Shown here in pieces: positions 48,553-59,392 of a stretch of DNA of 64,000 bases. Each line of letters starts with the position of its first letter. The stretch's first letter is position 1. The position numbers and the translations under genes are program-made. The DNA comes from Mactromeris polynyma (taxonomy: Eukaryota; Mollusca; Bivalvia; Venerida; Mactridae), in NCBI GenBank assembly GCA_032209605.1, contig JASFXZ010000001.1, positions 8,247,703 to 8,311,702 of the forward strand, read 5' to 3'. The notes under the pieces were generated by a model. The model searched no databases. It had not been told where the DNA came from and worked only from the letters and a program-made list of their open reading frames with translations.

Positions 48553-48778
48553 TCAAGTTACTTTACGCAGGTGTATGCTTATATTTGCATTGTTTTGCTG
48601 GCATACAGAATCATTATTTGGGTTGCTAGCGCAACTGTCCAGGTTTTGTACAGAGAGTGACGCTTCCGAGTGCCTGTATGTCGTAACAGGACTGTTATTT
48701 TGTATAGGTTTGCTCCTCGGACGTTCACACAAGTGGCTTCTATTGCTCTTGGGTAACCACAATGAAGAGAATACATGG
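48553..48778 (-). CDS. candidate terminal coding exon, unknown product (low confidence)
   Basis: On the minus strand a good acceptor (polypyrimidine CCTACCTTCTGTTTGACAG, ending at 48779) is followed by 75 codons to a TGA. The peptide is hydrophilic, rich in Ser, Asn, Gln and Arg (for example NRSHLCERPRSKPIQNNSPV) and ends HLRKVT. It would suit the cytoplasmic tail of a membrane protein, but no family is recognised. The region looks less AT-rich than its flanks. The opposite strand also offers an exon-like reading (acceptor ending 48570, ATG at 48575, donor GTAGGT at 48793), so the strand is uncertain. No neighbouring exon was found. Confidence 0.2.
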
Positions 48779-49309
48779 CTGTCAAACAGAAGGTAGGTAG
48801 CATGATCACAAGATTAGACTATTCATTTTGTAAAGCTTTCATAGCACTTCCTTAATAAATATACACATAAGATACGCACCAGGACACGGATTAACACTTA
48901 GACAATTTCAGTTAATCCGAACATTCAAATGCTAACTGCAATGACGAGGACTTTGTGCAGACAAATATCCGCCTTACATTGCCAATATGTATACATTCAA
49001 AACCTAAAATTCAAACAGGACGGAGCTATGAGCAGGTGAATCCGCTCACTTCATGTTCGTTATAATGTGCAATCAAATAAATGTACGCATCTAGCATGGA
49101 ATCAGTGATATAAAAGAAGTAAAACAGTGCTAGTGACATTTATTGTTATGTACACCGGAGTCTAGTTAGCATCTTAGTGTACACTTTATTAACACAATGC
49201 AGTGTATTGTGATAATACGAAAATAATTACCCTCCCGTAAAATGTGTAATTAGGGCGAAACAAATGATCCGATCTTTGAGACAAAAGTAGAGCAAACGTG
49301 AGTAAAAAC
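48779..49309. other. unannotated stretch
   Basis: Nothing recognised. Confidence 0.5.
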
Positions 49310-49343
49310 CAATGACGTCATTGAAGCACTATTATCACGTGAT
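49310..49343. promoter_or_regulatory. palindromic CRE followed by palindromic E-box
   Basis: CAATGACGTCATTG (49310-49323) is a perfect palindrome containing the consensus CRE TGACGTCA and is directly preceded by AC, making an overlapping CCAAT. ATCACGTGAT (49334-49343) is a second perfect palindrome containing CACGTG. Two high-information bZIP and bHLH sites within 35 bp are suggestive; function and target gene are unknown. Confidence 0.25.
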
Positions 49344-51904
49344 TTATGTATCAGTATTTCCAGAACTATTAGTGTGCTGGCACTATATTAATTTAGTTCG
49401 CTGTGTTAAATTGAAATAGATTGCCCTCTTGATCGGAAATTTGTACTGGTTTTTTCTTCAGAGAACTCTCTGTTCAGATGAGATACTATTAGTATAAACT
49501 AAATGGCTTGAACATGATAGATAATCATGTATTATTTCAAATGATTTTTATTTTAAATGCGAGGTCATAGTTTTAGATGATTTATTCAAAACGAAACGTG
49601 TTTTGCTTTGTGTAAATATACAAAAGATATTGACATGCATGTTTCGTTTTGAGAACAGAACAGAAACTGTGTCCGACACGGTTTCATTATTAGTCCCTTA
49701 TACTATGTCTGTAGCTACAAAACGGTCCAGTCCTTTGTTCAACATTGACCTATGTTTCAAGGGTTGATAAAATACCAACAAACGACAATTAAAAGTATGA
49801 TTTTCCATCAGAGAAAAAATCGTTTATGCCAATCATTGTACATTATGTCACCTTTCCTGTTTCATATCATAACTCCCATTTTCCATTCTTCATTCGTAAG
49901 CTTTATTCAATACACCCTCTATTTACTTGACTTTACCTAAGCATTCCTTCGGGGAGGCACTGTTTTGTGAAAATGGCCTACCCTAACTCTCACTTTCGAT
50001 ACGTCTAAAGTAGGCATCAATAAACTTTGCCCTTATGTAGGATCGCCTGAACTTCATTGCGAAGCTATTTAAGACTCTGAATCATGACTTTTAGTCGAAG
50101 AGTTACTAATCAATTAGCCTAAATAGTAAATAGGCTGTACCTCTGTAAAACTTACACCGCTTTCTTACAACTGACTGATTCCTTTTATTTCATTTCATTC
50201 GATTGTTTGTTAATCAGGGAAAACTTCAACCTTAATAGCAAATGAATGCTTCACATGACACATGAACTGCAAAATAACCGTATTATGTAACATCATTTTA
50301 TATTCGTGCTTAATACGATGGAATAACAGTTAAACATTTACCATACCAAACAATTGTAATTATTTAAAAATTCCGAAATGTTGGGGAAAAAAATAAAAGT
50401 TAAACTCATTTTTCAAGCAATACATTTGTAAATACACTTTTAAATCGTATTTTGCCTGAACAATTTATAGCGGGTTCCACTAGTTTGGACCCTATTGTCT
50501 GCTTGCAGATTTATAGTAATGTCTATTAACAATAAATCTAAATTTATTACTCAGAGAAGATGAACTCATGTAATGAACTACACATTATGTAAATTCGTTC
50601 AACGGTACATGATTTGGAAGAACTCTTTTACGATTACGTGTTTAATTCATCAAATACTGGTAAAATGTTTTCCTAAAAAGACATTTCAAAAATTGGAACT
50701 CTGAAATACTAAGATTTCCAATCTTCTTGATACAGTAAAAGTCAAACATTGTTCAATGTCTTCCTACTCCGGTTTTGTATGTAAATTACGGTCAAGGAAA
50801 AGCGTCTGATACCACATCGCCATTTGTACAAGGTTGATGTGTGTAATGTACGCCAAAACTGATGATATGAATACAGAAGCCGAACAGGAAATGTCATACA
50901 AAGCGCGTCTAGCCACTCCGAAAGTTCAAGGAGACATGAAAATATATAATACATACAAGTGAACAGATACAAAGGCAAAAAGAAGGAGAGCAACCATAAC
51001 CGATGGATGGAATTAGGAGCAGCGCCATGGAACGCAAAACAAAGAAGCGAGTGTTTCAAACACGAAACTCCCACTAGAATTACTACATGCTAATGTCCCG
51101 TATGAAATATAACGAAAATATCAACAGCAAAGCGCATTTGTGAGTAACAGGATATTTGTGAGTCTTATTGTTTGTTCACACAAATGACACAATGAAAGTG
51201 TAATTACTGGTTTGGCGAAGACAGTAATAAATATTCCAAAAGTGAATTTACTCCTAGATTTAGAACGTGATTCAGTCTCCATTCGTCGTTTTTAATCTCG
51301 GAGGCAAATATTAGGCACATAACAAATGCATTATATTTTCTAATATGTATCTTGCACAGACATATAGTCGTTATGAAATTAGAATAGCTACAAATAGATT
51401 ACAGTCAGTCGTGGTGAACAATCCTGACATGACAGCTCCAGGCAAAATCCGCAAATTCGATAGTATACTCAAACATTTTAGCGTTACACGCTAGCTGCAA
51501 AATAAATGTCGTTTAAAAGAAATGATAACTCAATGGACCGCCGATTGTATTTTTGAAATTTTACTTATATTTTTTAATTTACGTTTTTTGACAGTAGATG
51601 AGATATTTACGGGGGTTGTACGTATATAGGAGGAACAAGTGTGAATCTGAAGGGTTCTGAGGTACAAACCTGTACATACAATTTGATTAAATGTAACATA
51701 TAAAAGAAGTCATTCGTCCTCAGTCTCAGACAGTGCCAGTTACATGATAAAGAACAATGAAGTACTGTTTACGGACACCAGTTGTACATGTCAGATCAAC
51801 TGACTGTTATATATAACTGAGAATCTCAACTCATGCTCCAAAACGTGAATACCAATGCATAAGGCACCATTCTACTCTTGTAGAAATAAATATTCCACTC
51901 AAAT
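49344..51904. other. long unannotated stretch
   Basis: No gene recognised. GGGGAGGCACTGTTTTGTG at about 49951 is a stub of the 36187 family. 50870-51070 resembles 37120-37290. The hydrophobic minus-strand frame at 50742-51074 therefore lies in probable repeat sequence. Confidence 0.4.
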
Positions 51905-52035
51905 GTGTCCAGTTATCACTGTCGGTACAACACTCGACCGCTGATCTGACGGTCATATGTATGAAACCCAGGTATTTTAATCACAACAAATGCATCCAAA
52001 ATCATTTGTGTTCCATCTCCGATTAATGAGTTGTC
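51905..52035 (+). mobile_element. decayed SINE, 5' and central part
   Basis: ACACTCGACCGCTGATCTGA and a degenerate B-box region (ATGTATGAAACCCAGG) are followed by AATGCATCCAAAATCATTTG, which matches AATGCATCCAAAGTCATTTG in the 9799 SINE. The 3' part is not recognisable. Confidence 0.5.
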
Positions 52036-53523
52036 TATTTTTTGTACAACAACACACATTTTACATTTTATTTTTAACTGTGTTTGTATATACTAAAAGC
52101 TAGCAGTAAATATAGAAACAAATAGTATATATTTAAACAACTGCCACGTGTATTATGCATTTATATGTGCATGTACATGCATATGCTTTATCACTTATAT
52201 GTTACGTAGGTATGTTTAAAAAACCCAAATAAAACTATAATAAATAAAAACTAATATTTGTAGATAAACACGTTAGTTCTGGTTGCTTCTATGACCATTA
52301 GTAAGGTCAGCTGACCGCCGCACATGACGGTAATACTATTGAAAACGATGTCCACATCCAACCAAACGCAATTCACTCAACATAAAGATATACCGGCATC
52401 CTATTGTAATAGATCACCAGTTCATACAAACTTACCAACATTCTCATTAGTTAAGGTTCTCGTGCAGACACTAATTTGCTTCCTTGACCCGTTACTTCCA
52501 GAAATATCCATTAAATAATAGTAATTGTGTTAAGATGAGCAATCGACAAAGAGATAAGGGTCTATATTTACCGCACAAATGTCAGAAAAAGCGATACACT
52601 GCCATCGTGAAGATAAAGGAATTACTGGGAATTTAGTGTGTAAAAGAGTCTGCTTCCGCGTTCTGTATAGCACGCAACTTGACAGTGTAGCTAAATAACA
52701 AACACATGTGAACCACCCATGATGGAGCTCTTGTATGGCCACCAGCCCAGGATGTCTAGAGACCCGGTTCTTTTTTATTCATAAGAATGTCAGTTGCAGG
52801 TAAAATAAAATTATGCTAGTATAAACGAAGGAAATCTGGTGAGAGTAATTATCTTCGCTTAACTTAATTTAAAATACGGCATTGAAAGGCGTGTAGAACA
52901 TCCACCAACGCATATAACACCAATTGGGACTGTATTCACTGGCCGATAAGTATCAAACTGTCTTTTAATTGCAAGACAATGCTTTATTTATATTGCTTGA
53001 TCTGTATAATAATCAAAACGTCTAAGATAAGAAACTCCATTGCCATAAAATACATCTCTTCTTTAACACGAAAACCCAATAAAACTTCTCTCTAATGACA
53101 ACCGAGTTGATATGTAATAACTATTTTAGAACGATGACTTTGATGATATTCACATAAGCGTGTATAACTTCGACAGTGACAGTTAATCATTACAATGATT
53201 AAGTTGTTTTGCCGAAACTTCGCGACGCTTCTGAAAGATTTTGATCTGCTTTATTTGAGATTGTAAGTTCAAATTTCATGCCAGGTTGCAAAGCAGAAAT
53301 AATTTCAATCGAGGAAGAACAGGCATGAGCTGATAAACGGTATTTAATGTGTTAGTGACAAATCATTAAACAATTGTAGAAACAGGCCGATATTCCAAAT
53401 ACTATTTCAAAAGCAAAACGGCCCGCTGTTTATAAAGTTAAAAGTGAAGTGAAATATTTGCTGACAAAAATCATTGCTGTCGTGAAACATAAATATCGGT
53501 CAAACTCTCACGTTATCAAAACC
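52036..53523. other. unannotated stretch
   Basis: AT-rich. Nothing recognised. Confidence 0.5.
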
Positions 53524-53680
53524 TCTTCAATAGTTAAATTGGTAGAGTGTCCGCTTTCAGTGCGGACGTCGTGGGTTCGCTCCCTGACCGAGCCATACCA
53601 ACGACGTGAAATATGGAACTGGTAGGTACCGCGCTAGGCACGCAGTATATAAAGGGTAGTATCAGGAGATAAATAAGCCA
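53524..53680 (+). mobile_element. tRNA-derived SINE
   Basis: The head has an A-box-like TAGTTAAATTGGTAGAGTG. An anticodon stem CCGC/GCGG closes a seven-base loop with TCA in the anticodon position. The B box is GGTTCGCTCCC, with C in place of the usual A. The body has ACCAACGACGTGAAATATGG and GCGCTAGGCACGCAGTATAT, a body type I recall from molluscan SINEs. It is a SINE and not a selenocysteine tRNA: the arms outside the anticodon do not fold. Confidence 0.65.
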
Positions 53681-54299
53681 ATGTAAGTATCTTTTAATGT
53701 ATACATAAATACTCAATGCCGTACGGAGTACAAATGGAATAATATATATCTACTCCGGATTGGAAAATATAGTTTTGTTCCTTCTAATCCTGCGGTACAA
53801 ACAACAATGTACCGCTTAAATCGTGCTCGAATCGCAATGAAAACAAAGAAATGACTTGCCGACTAACTCAAACTCAGTGGATCTAAAGTTAAACTGTATT
53901 TGCACCATTGGTAAAAAGCCCATTTTAGCGCATTACGGATTTCGTCTATTGATTGAAAGTGTTTTGGAACACACCATGTTACTTTAAAATTGGACTATAC
54001 GCACACTTCCTTTGGTATTCAAGTTGACAGAAATTGATCTTCATTGACATTTATTTCTCCAAGAGATGTTCTTACTCGGTAAATCACAATTATACAATAC
54101 AAGTATATTAGTATTACAATGCTTCTATCTCTCTTGACAAACGGAGTTCGAAACAAACACAAAAATATATGATAACAGTGTTTCGTCTGGAAATTTTAAC
54201 GTCTGGAACATCTAAAACGGAATATTTACAGGAATAACAAAGCGTACCCTCCTGCAGCGGGCTTGCGCAGTCCGTTACATAAAACACGCCCAGTTTTCT
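53681..54299. other. unannotated stretch
   Basis: Nothing recognised. Confidence 0.5.
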
Positions 54300-54490
54300 T
54301 AGTCGTAGAACACTGGACCGCCAGCATGGTAATCGTAGGAACGAACCCCGGTTGAGGCGTATGCTTAGCATGACAACTTATCTGAAGATAATGCACCCGA
54401 AAGCACAATGCCCGCCTCCTCTGATACAAGAGGGGAAGTCGTCAGTTGCGTGTGGAAGATCAGGCTAGTACTGATTAGTAACAGAAACAG
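54300..54490 (+). mobile_element. RUDI/V-SINE-like SINE, 5' and central part
   Basis: TAGTCGTAGAACACTGG serves as a degenerate A box and GGAACGAACCCCGG as a degenerate B box. Then come TCTGAAGATAATGCACCCGA and GTCAGTTGCGTGTGGAAGAT with CAGGCTAGTACTG, all in the same order as the 9799 copy. The tail is missing; sequence diverges after about 54490. Confidence 0.65.
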
Positions 54491-54767
54491 TGCCAACACC
54501 ATACACAACTAAACTGCTGTTGATAAACAGCATGAAGCTCCAATAGGACGACAACAAAGTAAATCCTGATCGTGCTAGGGTCTCATTAACATATGTACAT
54601 GTCTCCCATTTATAATTCTCTCTCCCTTTTGGCCTATGATTACTGACACCTTCTTGGCTTGTTCCGTGATGTATTCCATCCATTCAACACATTTCTCCCT
54701 TGTTGTTCCCCTAAATTATCCATATTTGTTTTTGTTGGTCGGCCATGTTTTGTAGACTGCTGTTACC
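54491..54767. other. unannotated stretch
   Basis: Nothing recognised. Confidence 0.45.
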
Positions 54768-54820
54768 TTTGGTCTGTGTGGGGATGTATGTGGCGTATGT
54801 AACAACTGAATCTCTCTTCC
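54768..54820 (+). repeat. unclassified interspersed repeat, shortened plus copy
   Basis: TTTGGTCTGTGTGGGGATGT, then ATGTGGCGTATGTAACAACT and GAATCTCTCTTC. It lacks the GGCACTGTCTT block present at 36187 and 44590. Confidence 0.5.
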
Positions 54821-57239
54821 GTTCACTTGTATGATATCATGGGCTATATTACTCCGACACTCACGAGAACATTGCTGTACATTGGTTATATTTTGTGTTT
54901 TCTTTAGTTAAATGTTTAACAACATCTGTTCAAGGCCGAACTTTAGCATATTCAACTCGTGTAGCTTCCGTTATAAGAACTGTTACATCAGGAATAAGGG
55001 TATGTAAAATAAACCATTAACCAAAATACTAGAGAACAATTGATTTTTAAACTTACTAAAGTTTACTTCATGCCAAAACAAAATCGTTAATTCGTAGTTT
55101 TATGCGAAGGGTTGTATTACAATCATACATACATGTTGCTTGTTGACACAACATAAGTCCTTTTAATTGAGTTAAAGCTTATAAGGTGCAAATGTTACAA
55201 TTAAATGACAAAAGACGCTTGAAACAAGGCACAATTTCGAGAAGTTTTTGGCCTGCGTAACTGCGTTAGTTGTAGATTTATTATCTGTCAACTTACAATG
55301 ACGCATCTCAATGTTTGAGAATGTCATGACAAACGCTCTCGGGTTAGGTAATACATTTTACGTGTACAATGATAGATACACTTTGATACTGGGTTATTCT
55401 ATTCACATCGATTTGGTTTGGTGAAACAAAAATACATATCAGTCTTGTATTTTGAGAACCGTACATGTTAGTCTACCAATGTATTATCTTCAACAATGAC
55501 TGGACTTTGGAGTCAAATGCTGTCGCGTTCGGTGTTACTTCGATTGTTTCAGTTTATTTATCATCTGTTCGATCTTGTTTTTCTGGTATGTTTTACAGTT
55601 TCTGTATCGCATCCACAGTTTGTGTTTATCACATCGATACAACACGAATGTGTCTTTTATGAATTTTAACTGACATCGTTAATTCATTAATCCCAACCTG
55701 TTCAATGGTGCCTTTGTTTCCTTTCCGTCTTTTACGCTTAAAGCGTTTTCCATCACGTGTCTGAAGCAATTGCCGAATTACGATCATTTTTGACATACCT
55801 CTGAGGCTCATAAACTGAGAATGGCAACGTTATGCGAATATGTTCGTCTTACAAGCAGGGCCTTTGGTGGAAATCCAACTTCTACGCATTTGTTAGTAGT
55901 ATATCAATAAATTAGTGTAACGTCCGTCATGTAAGTAGTTGGTCAATGGTGTTTTACGGGATATAAATGTAACATTTGACCTCCATTATCGATGTATAGG
56001 ATAGATAGGGTGTAGGTATCGGATTATTTATTTCTGTTTACACGTGGACAGTTAGAGTCGTCTTGTCTCAGAATACGTAAGTTATGTTAAATGTGTTTCA
56101 TGTAGAATATATTTATATACCGTGATTAAAATAAAATCACATGCGTACATAAAGTACATGACAACTACTAATAATGCTCATATTAATGTCTTGTTTTTCC
56201 GAGAAACGAGGAAAAAAGGAGACAACTGGTTACTCAAATCACTATTTGACTATAAATCATCACTATTGCCAATAGTTCATGATGAGCCGATATTCAATTC
56301 AAATGAATTCAAAATGACGATTAACAGCCACACAGATAAAACATACAATCAATTGGAAAACACGATTCGAAACAAAAACAACATGTATTGTGATTCCAGA
56401 GTTAATGAACCGGAGACTGACAAAGATCTTGACTTTATTACCTATCGTCTTCAGCGATATTGACGTCTAATTGTTCATCACAGAACAACAAATTATCTGT
56501 GGAAGATGGAAACTCCAATTCCAAGTTAACATACCTAATTACGCTCACAGAACAGAAGAGTCTTAATTTACAGTCACAGAACCCAGGATTACTAAAATAG
56601 ATGACAAGCGAGCGTGATTAGAACTCTTGATTTTGCAACAAATGACATAAAACACAGATACATCTTGACAGTTCTGTCCTGTTGAAGAGATGCTTCAACA
56701 TATTTTCCGTCATAAGTATCTATTAATTGGCTATTTGATGAATGTCACATGGTGATTATTGCAATGATTCAGAAGTTTGATACGAATCAATTGGACAGTT
56801 TTTAAAAGAAGAATTAATGTAATTCTGATATTTGCGTACGTGTATTTGCAAAATGTCTTAAATTTTGTTTTATTTCATTGTCTAAACTCGTTCCTATTAC
56901 CCCGTCGAGCTAAATATGGAGAGTACAAGAGTACAAAACACATTATCAACTTGAGTTTTGAAGACGTGCGATACAAATATTATCAGCACATTGCAAAAAG
57001 TTTGTGGATGAGCAGATGAGTATTGCTTTGAAGCCAAATAAAATAGATCTGGTCGTCTAGCTCTCTCTAATGACCGAACTACTACCAAGTGCATCTACGT
57101 TAGTATCCCATTGCTATTGTACATGTTGTAGGTTTCGTTCTTAGTAATCATTGGCAAGCCAAAGTCTCCGATATTATTTCGCCGATGATCTTGCATCTAA
57201 AGACATCCATATTCCAACTCTGATAAATGTTAGAAATGG
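54821..57239. other. unannotated stretch with one balanced open frame
   Basis: No gene recognised. A plus-strand frame from ATG 56158 to the stop ending 56463 (101 codons) encodes a hydrophilic product without low-complexity runs (see findings). Confidence 0.4.
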
Positions 57240-57597
57240 TCATCTGCCTGCTGAATAATAGGTTAGTACTGGCTGGAAGTCAGTCCAGTTAGAGCAGTAG
57301 GTAGAACACTCTGCTGCTAATGTGTTTGGAATCCACATGCGACAGTTGTTCACTGTGAGAGTCTAAACGAGAATTATATCTCTAAAGTCATATATTCTCC
57401 ACTCATTATTGGTGCGGGTAAACTTCTTGTCAGTTGTTTGGGGAAGACCATGTTAGTATTAGGTCTTAGCCGATTATTTCTGATACACTGAAGAAGGATG
57501 GTGTAAAACTTCTACACACCTATAAAGGACAACCGAGTGTCGTGCATGAGCTTGATAAAGTTGGAAAAACGTTGTTTAACCAGAATAACAACAATGT
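57240..57597 (+). mobile_element. tRNA-derived SINE, near full length, diverged
   Basis: The head near 57288 has TTAGAGCAGTAGGTAGAACA, an anticodon region with GCT (Ser-like) and a decayed B box (GTTTGGAATCC). The body at about 57430 has GTCAGTTGTTTGGGGAAGAC and CATGTTAGTATTAGG, corresponding to GTCAGTTGC..GTGGAGGAGC and GGCTAGTACTGG of the 9799 copy. The tail AAAAACGTTGTTTAACCAGA then ATAACAACA corresponds to AAACGGCGTTAAACCCGA..AACAA. It is older than the 9799 and 46209 copies, judging by substitutions. Confidence 0.55.
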
Positions 57598-58735
57598 AGG
57601 AGACTTAACGATGCAAATCCTGTTTCCTAAATGACACTATCCTACGCCGCCTGACACTGTCGCTACATCACTCTAGCTGTGGCAATACCATAGTGCCTAG
57701 AGATAGTTAACGAATTAAGTTTCCTAAAGAAGATGAGTAACTTATTACTTAAGGTTCTGCGTGTCTGTAATTTGATTTTCAGCACACATTATTCATTGTT
57801 TCAAACATTATCTTTTCTATGTAATTCTTTATATATTGCTTGATTAAGCAATAAAGAACTTTGAGAGATGACTTAATTTTTCTGATTTATTCATTCCTGT
57901 ATAATAACAAAAAACTAGGAACTTTACCTGAACAAATTTGCTAAATTGTTTGATTTCTCTCCCCCTTTGTCATAAAATTGATAAGCTCTTGCATGCAATA
58001 TTTACACGTGTGTGCCTTTCTGTTGTTCTCGTTGATATACAATGTGCACTACGGGTATTTACTTTATTGTTATTGAATTGACATTCTTGTATTTATATGT
58101 AAAATAGCGTACATGCATGTGTTCACAGCTGTTAGATAGGTTTTAGTATTACAGCACTTTATGTTTTATGTCAACATTCGTTAGTGTCGAGTCTGTTGAT
58201 TGTTTATCAATTGAATAAGCTAATGTGGATTGGGCTGTTATATCTTCTTCATGTTATTATGTACTTTGCTTAAATTTATACTTTGTTTTTATTTGATTTT
58301 GTACATCCCTCCCCCCTGTTTATCCTCATTAATTCTTAGTTGTCCTTTATGGTCGGCCATGCCATTCCTTGCGCTCATGTTCCCTTGCACATTTACCATC
58401 GCACCTCTTCAAATGCTGTCGTTTTACACGGTCAGTCTATTGCATGCTTAAAAACACTTTATCTATTTATAATACGTTGCGTAACAAGCTTGATCAGTTA
58501 GTATGAGATAATGTGTATACGAGCTACGTTACAACTGCGTATACCCACTAAACGCGGCATTCCTTGTGAATATTTGCTTTCCAATATCAAAGTCAGTTTG
58601 CTTAAGATCAAGTACACTTCTTGCGCTTACGTCATGTGTCTCTACAGAAAAAACAACGATTTTTACAATTCTATATTGCGCATCCATTTAGCCAAGTGGT
58701 AATTTTAAATTAATTTTCCAGTCCATGACATCAAT
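57598..58735. other. unannotated stretch
   Basis: AT-rich. A short hydrophobic plus-strand frame at 58230-58451 is unrecognised. Confidence 0.45.
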
Positions 58736-58751
58736 TTCTTGACGTCAAGAA
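58736..58751. promoter_or_regulatory. 16-bp palindrome containing a consensus CRE
   Basis: TTCTTGACGTCAAGAA is a perfect palindrome centred on TGACGTCA. No gene is adjacent. Confidence 0.2.
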
Positions 58752-59101
58752 GACTTCAAAGCCCTCTAAGTGCACTGTCATTTCGACAGAAGTATTGGGA
58801 TTTTAAATGAATCTGGAAGTCGATCAATTTAAATTTACATGAAATATTTAACTCTACTGACAGGAAATGTGTAAAGTAGTCATTTTTATTTCAAGTTGTT
58901 ACCATATAAGGAAATAAATAGCAAAATAATGGTTTTCTAAGCAATTCATTTCTGTCAATTGTCACAAAATATTTTTGTCAACTACAATTCGAAGTGGTTG
59001 GACATAGTTATAATAATATTTGTGGGTGCTTTGGGATTGTTTGTTGTTCTTGTAATATTTAGGTTTTGCATCTAGGTCATTGAGGAAATGAAATAATTGT
59101 C
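58752..59101. other. unannotated stretch
   Basis: AT-rich. Nothing recognised. Confidence 0.5.
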
Positions 59102-59392
59102 ACCGCAAAGCAGCATCATTGTCCAGACATGTCTACAAATGAACAAAAAACTGTTTTCACCCGCAAAGCAGCATCATTGTCCAGACATGTCTACAAATGA
59201 ACAAAAATCTGTATTCACCCGCAAAGCAGCATCATTGTCCAGACATGTCTACAAATGAACAAAAATCTGTATTCACCCGCAAAGCAGCATCATTGTCCAG
59301 ACATGTCTACAAATGAACAAAAATTTGTATTCACCCGCAAAGCAGCATCATTGTCCAGACATGTCTACAAATGAACAAAAATCTGTTTTCAC
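59102..59392. repeat. 58-bp tandem array, five near-identical units
   Basis: Units start at 59103, 59161, 59219, 59277 and 59335. Each reads CCGCAAAGCAGCATCATTGT, CCAGACATGTCTACAAATGA and ACAAAAATCTGTATTCAC. Only a handful of positions differ (AAAACTG/AAATCTG/AAATTTG and TTTT/TATT), so the amplification is recent or homogenised. CAGACATGTCTA contains the self-complementary AGACATGTCT. No coding. Confidence 0.95.

Noticed and set aside
53524..53600. Selenocysteine or suppressor tRNA (TCA in the anticodon loop)
   Set aside because: Only the anticodon arm folds, the B box is altered, and a SINE-type body follows.
59102..59392. CRISPR-like array
   Set aside because: Units of 58 bp are near-identical throughout, with no variable spacers.
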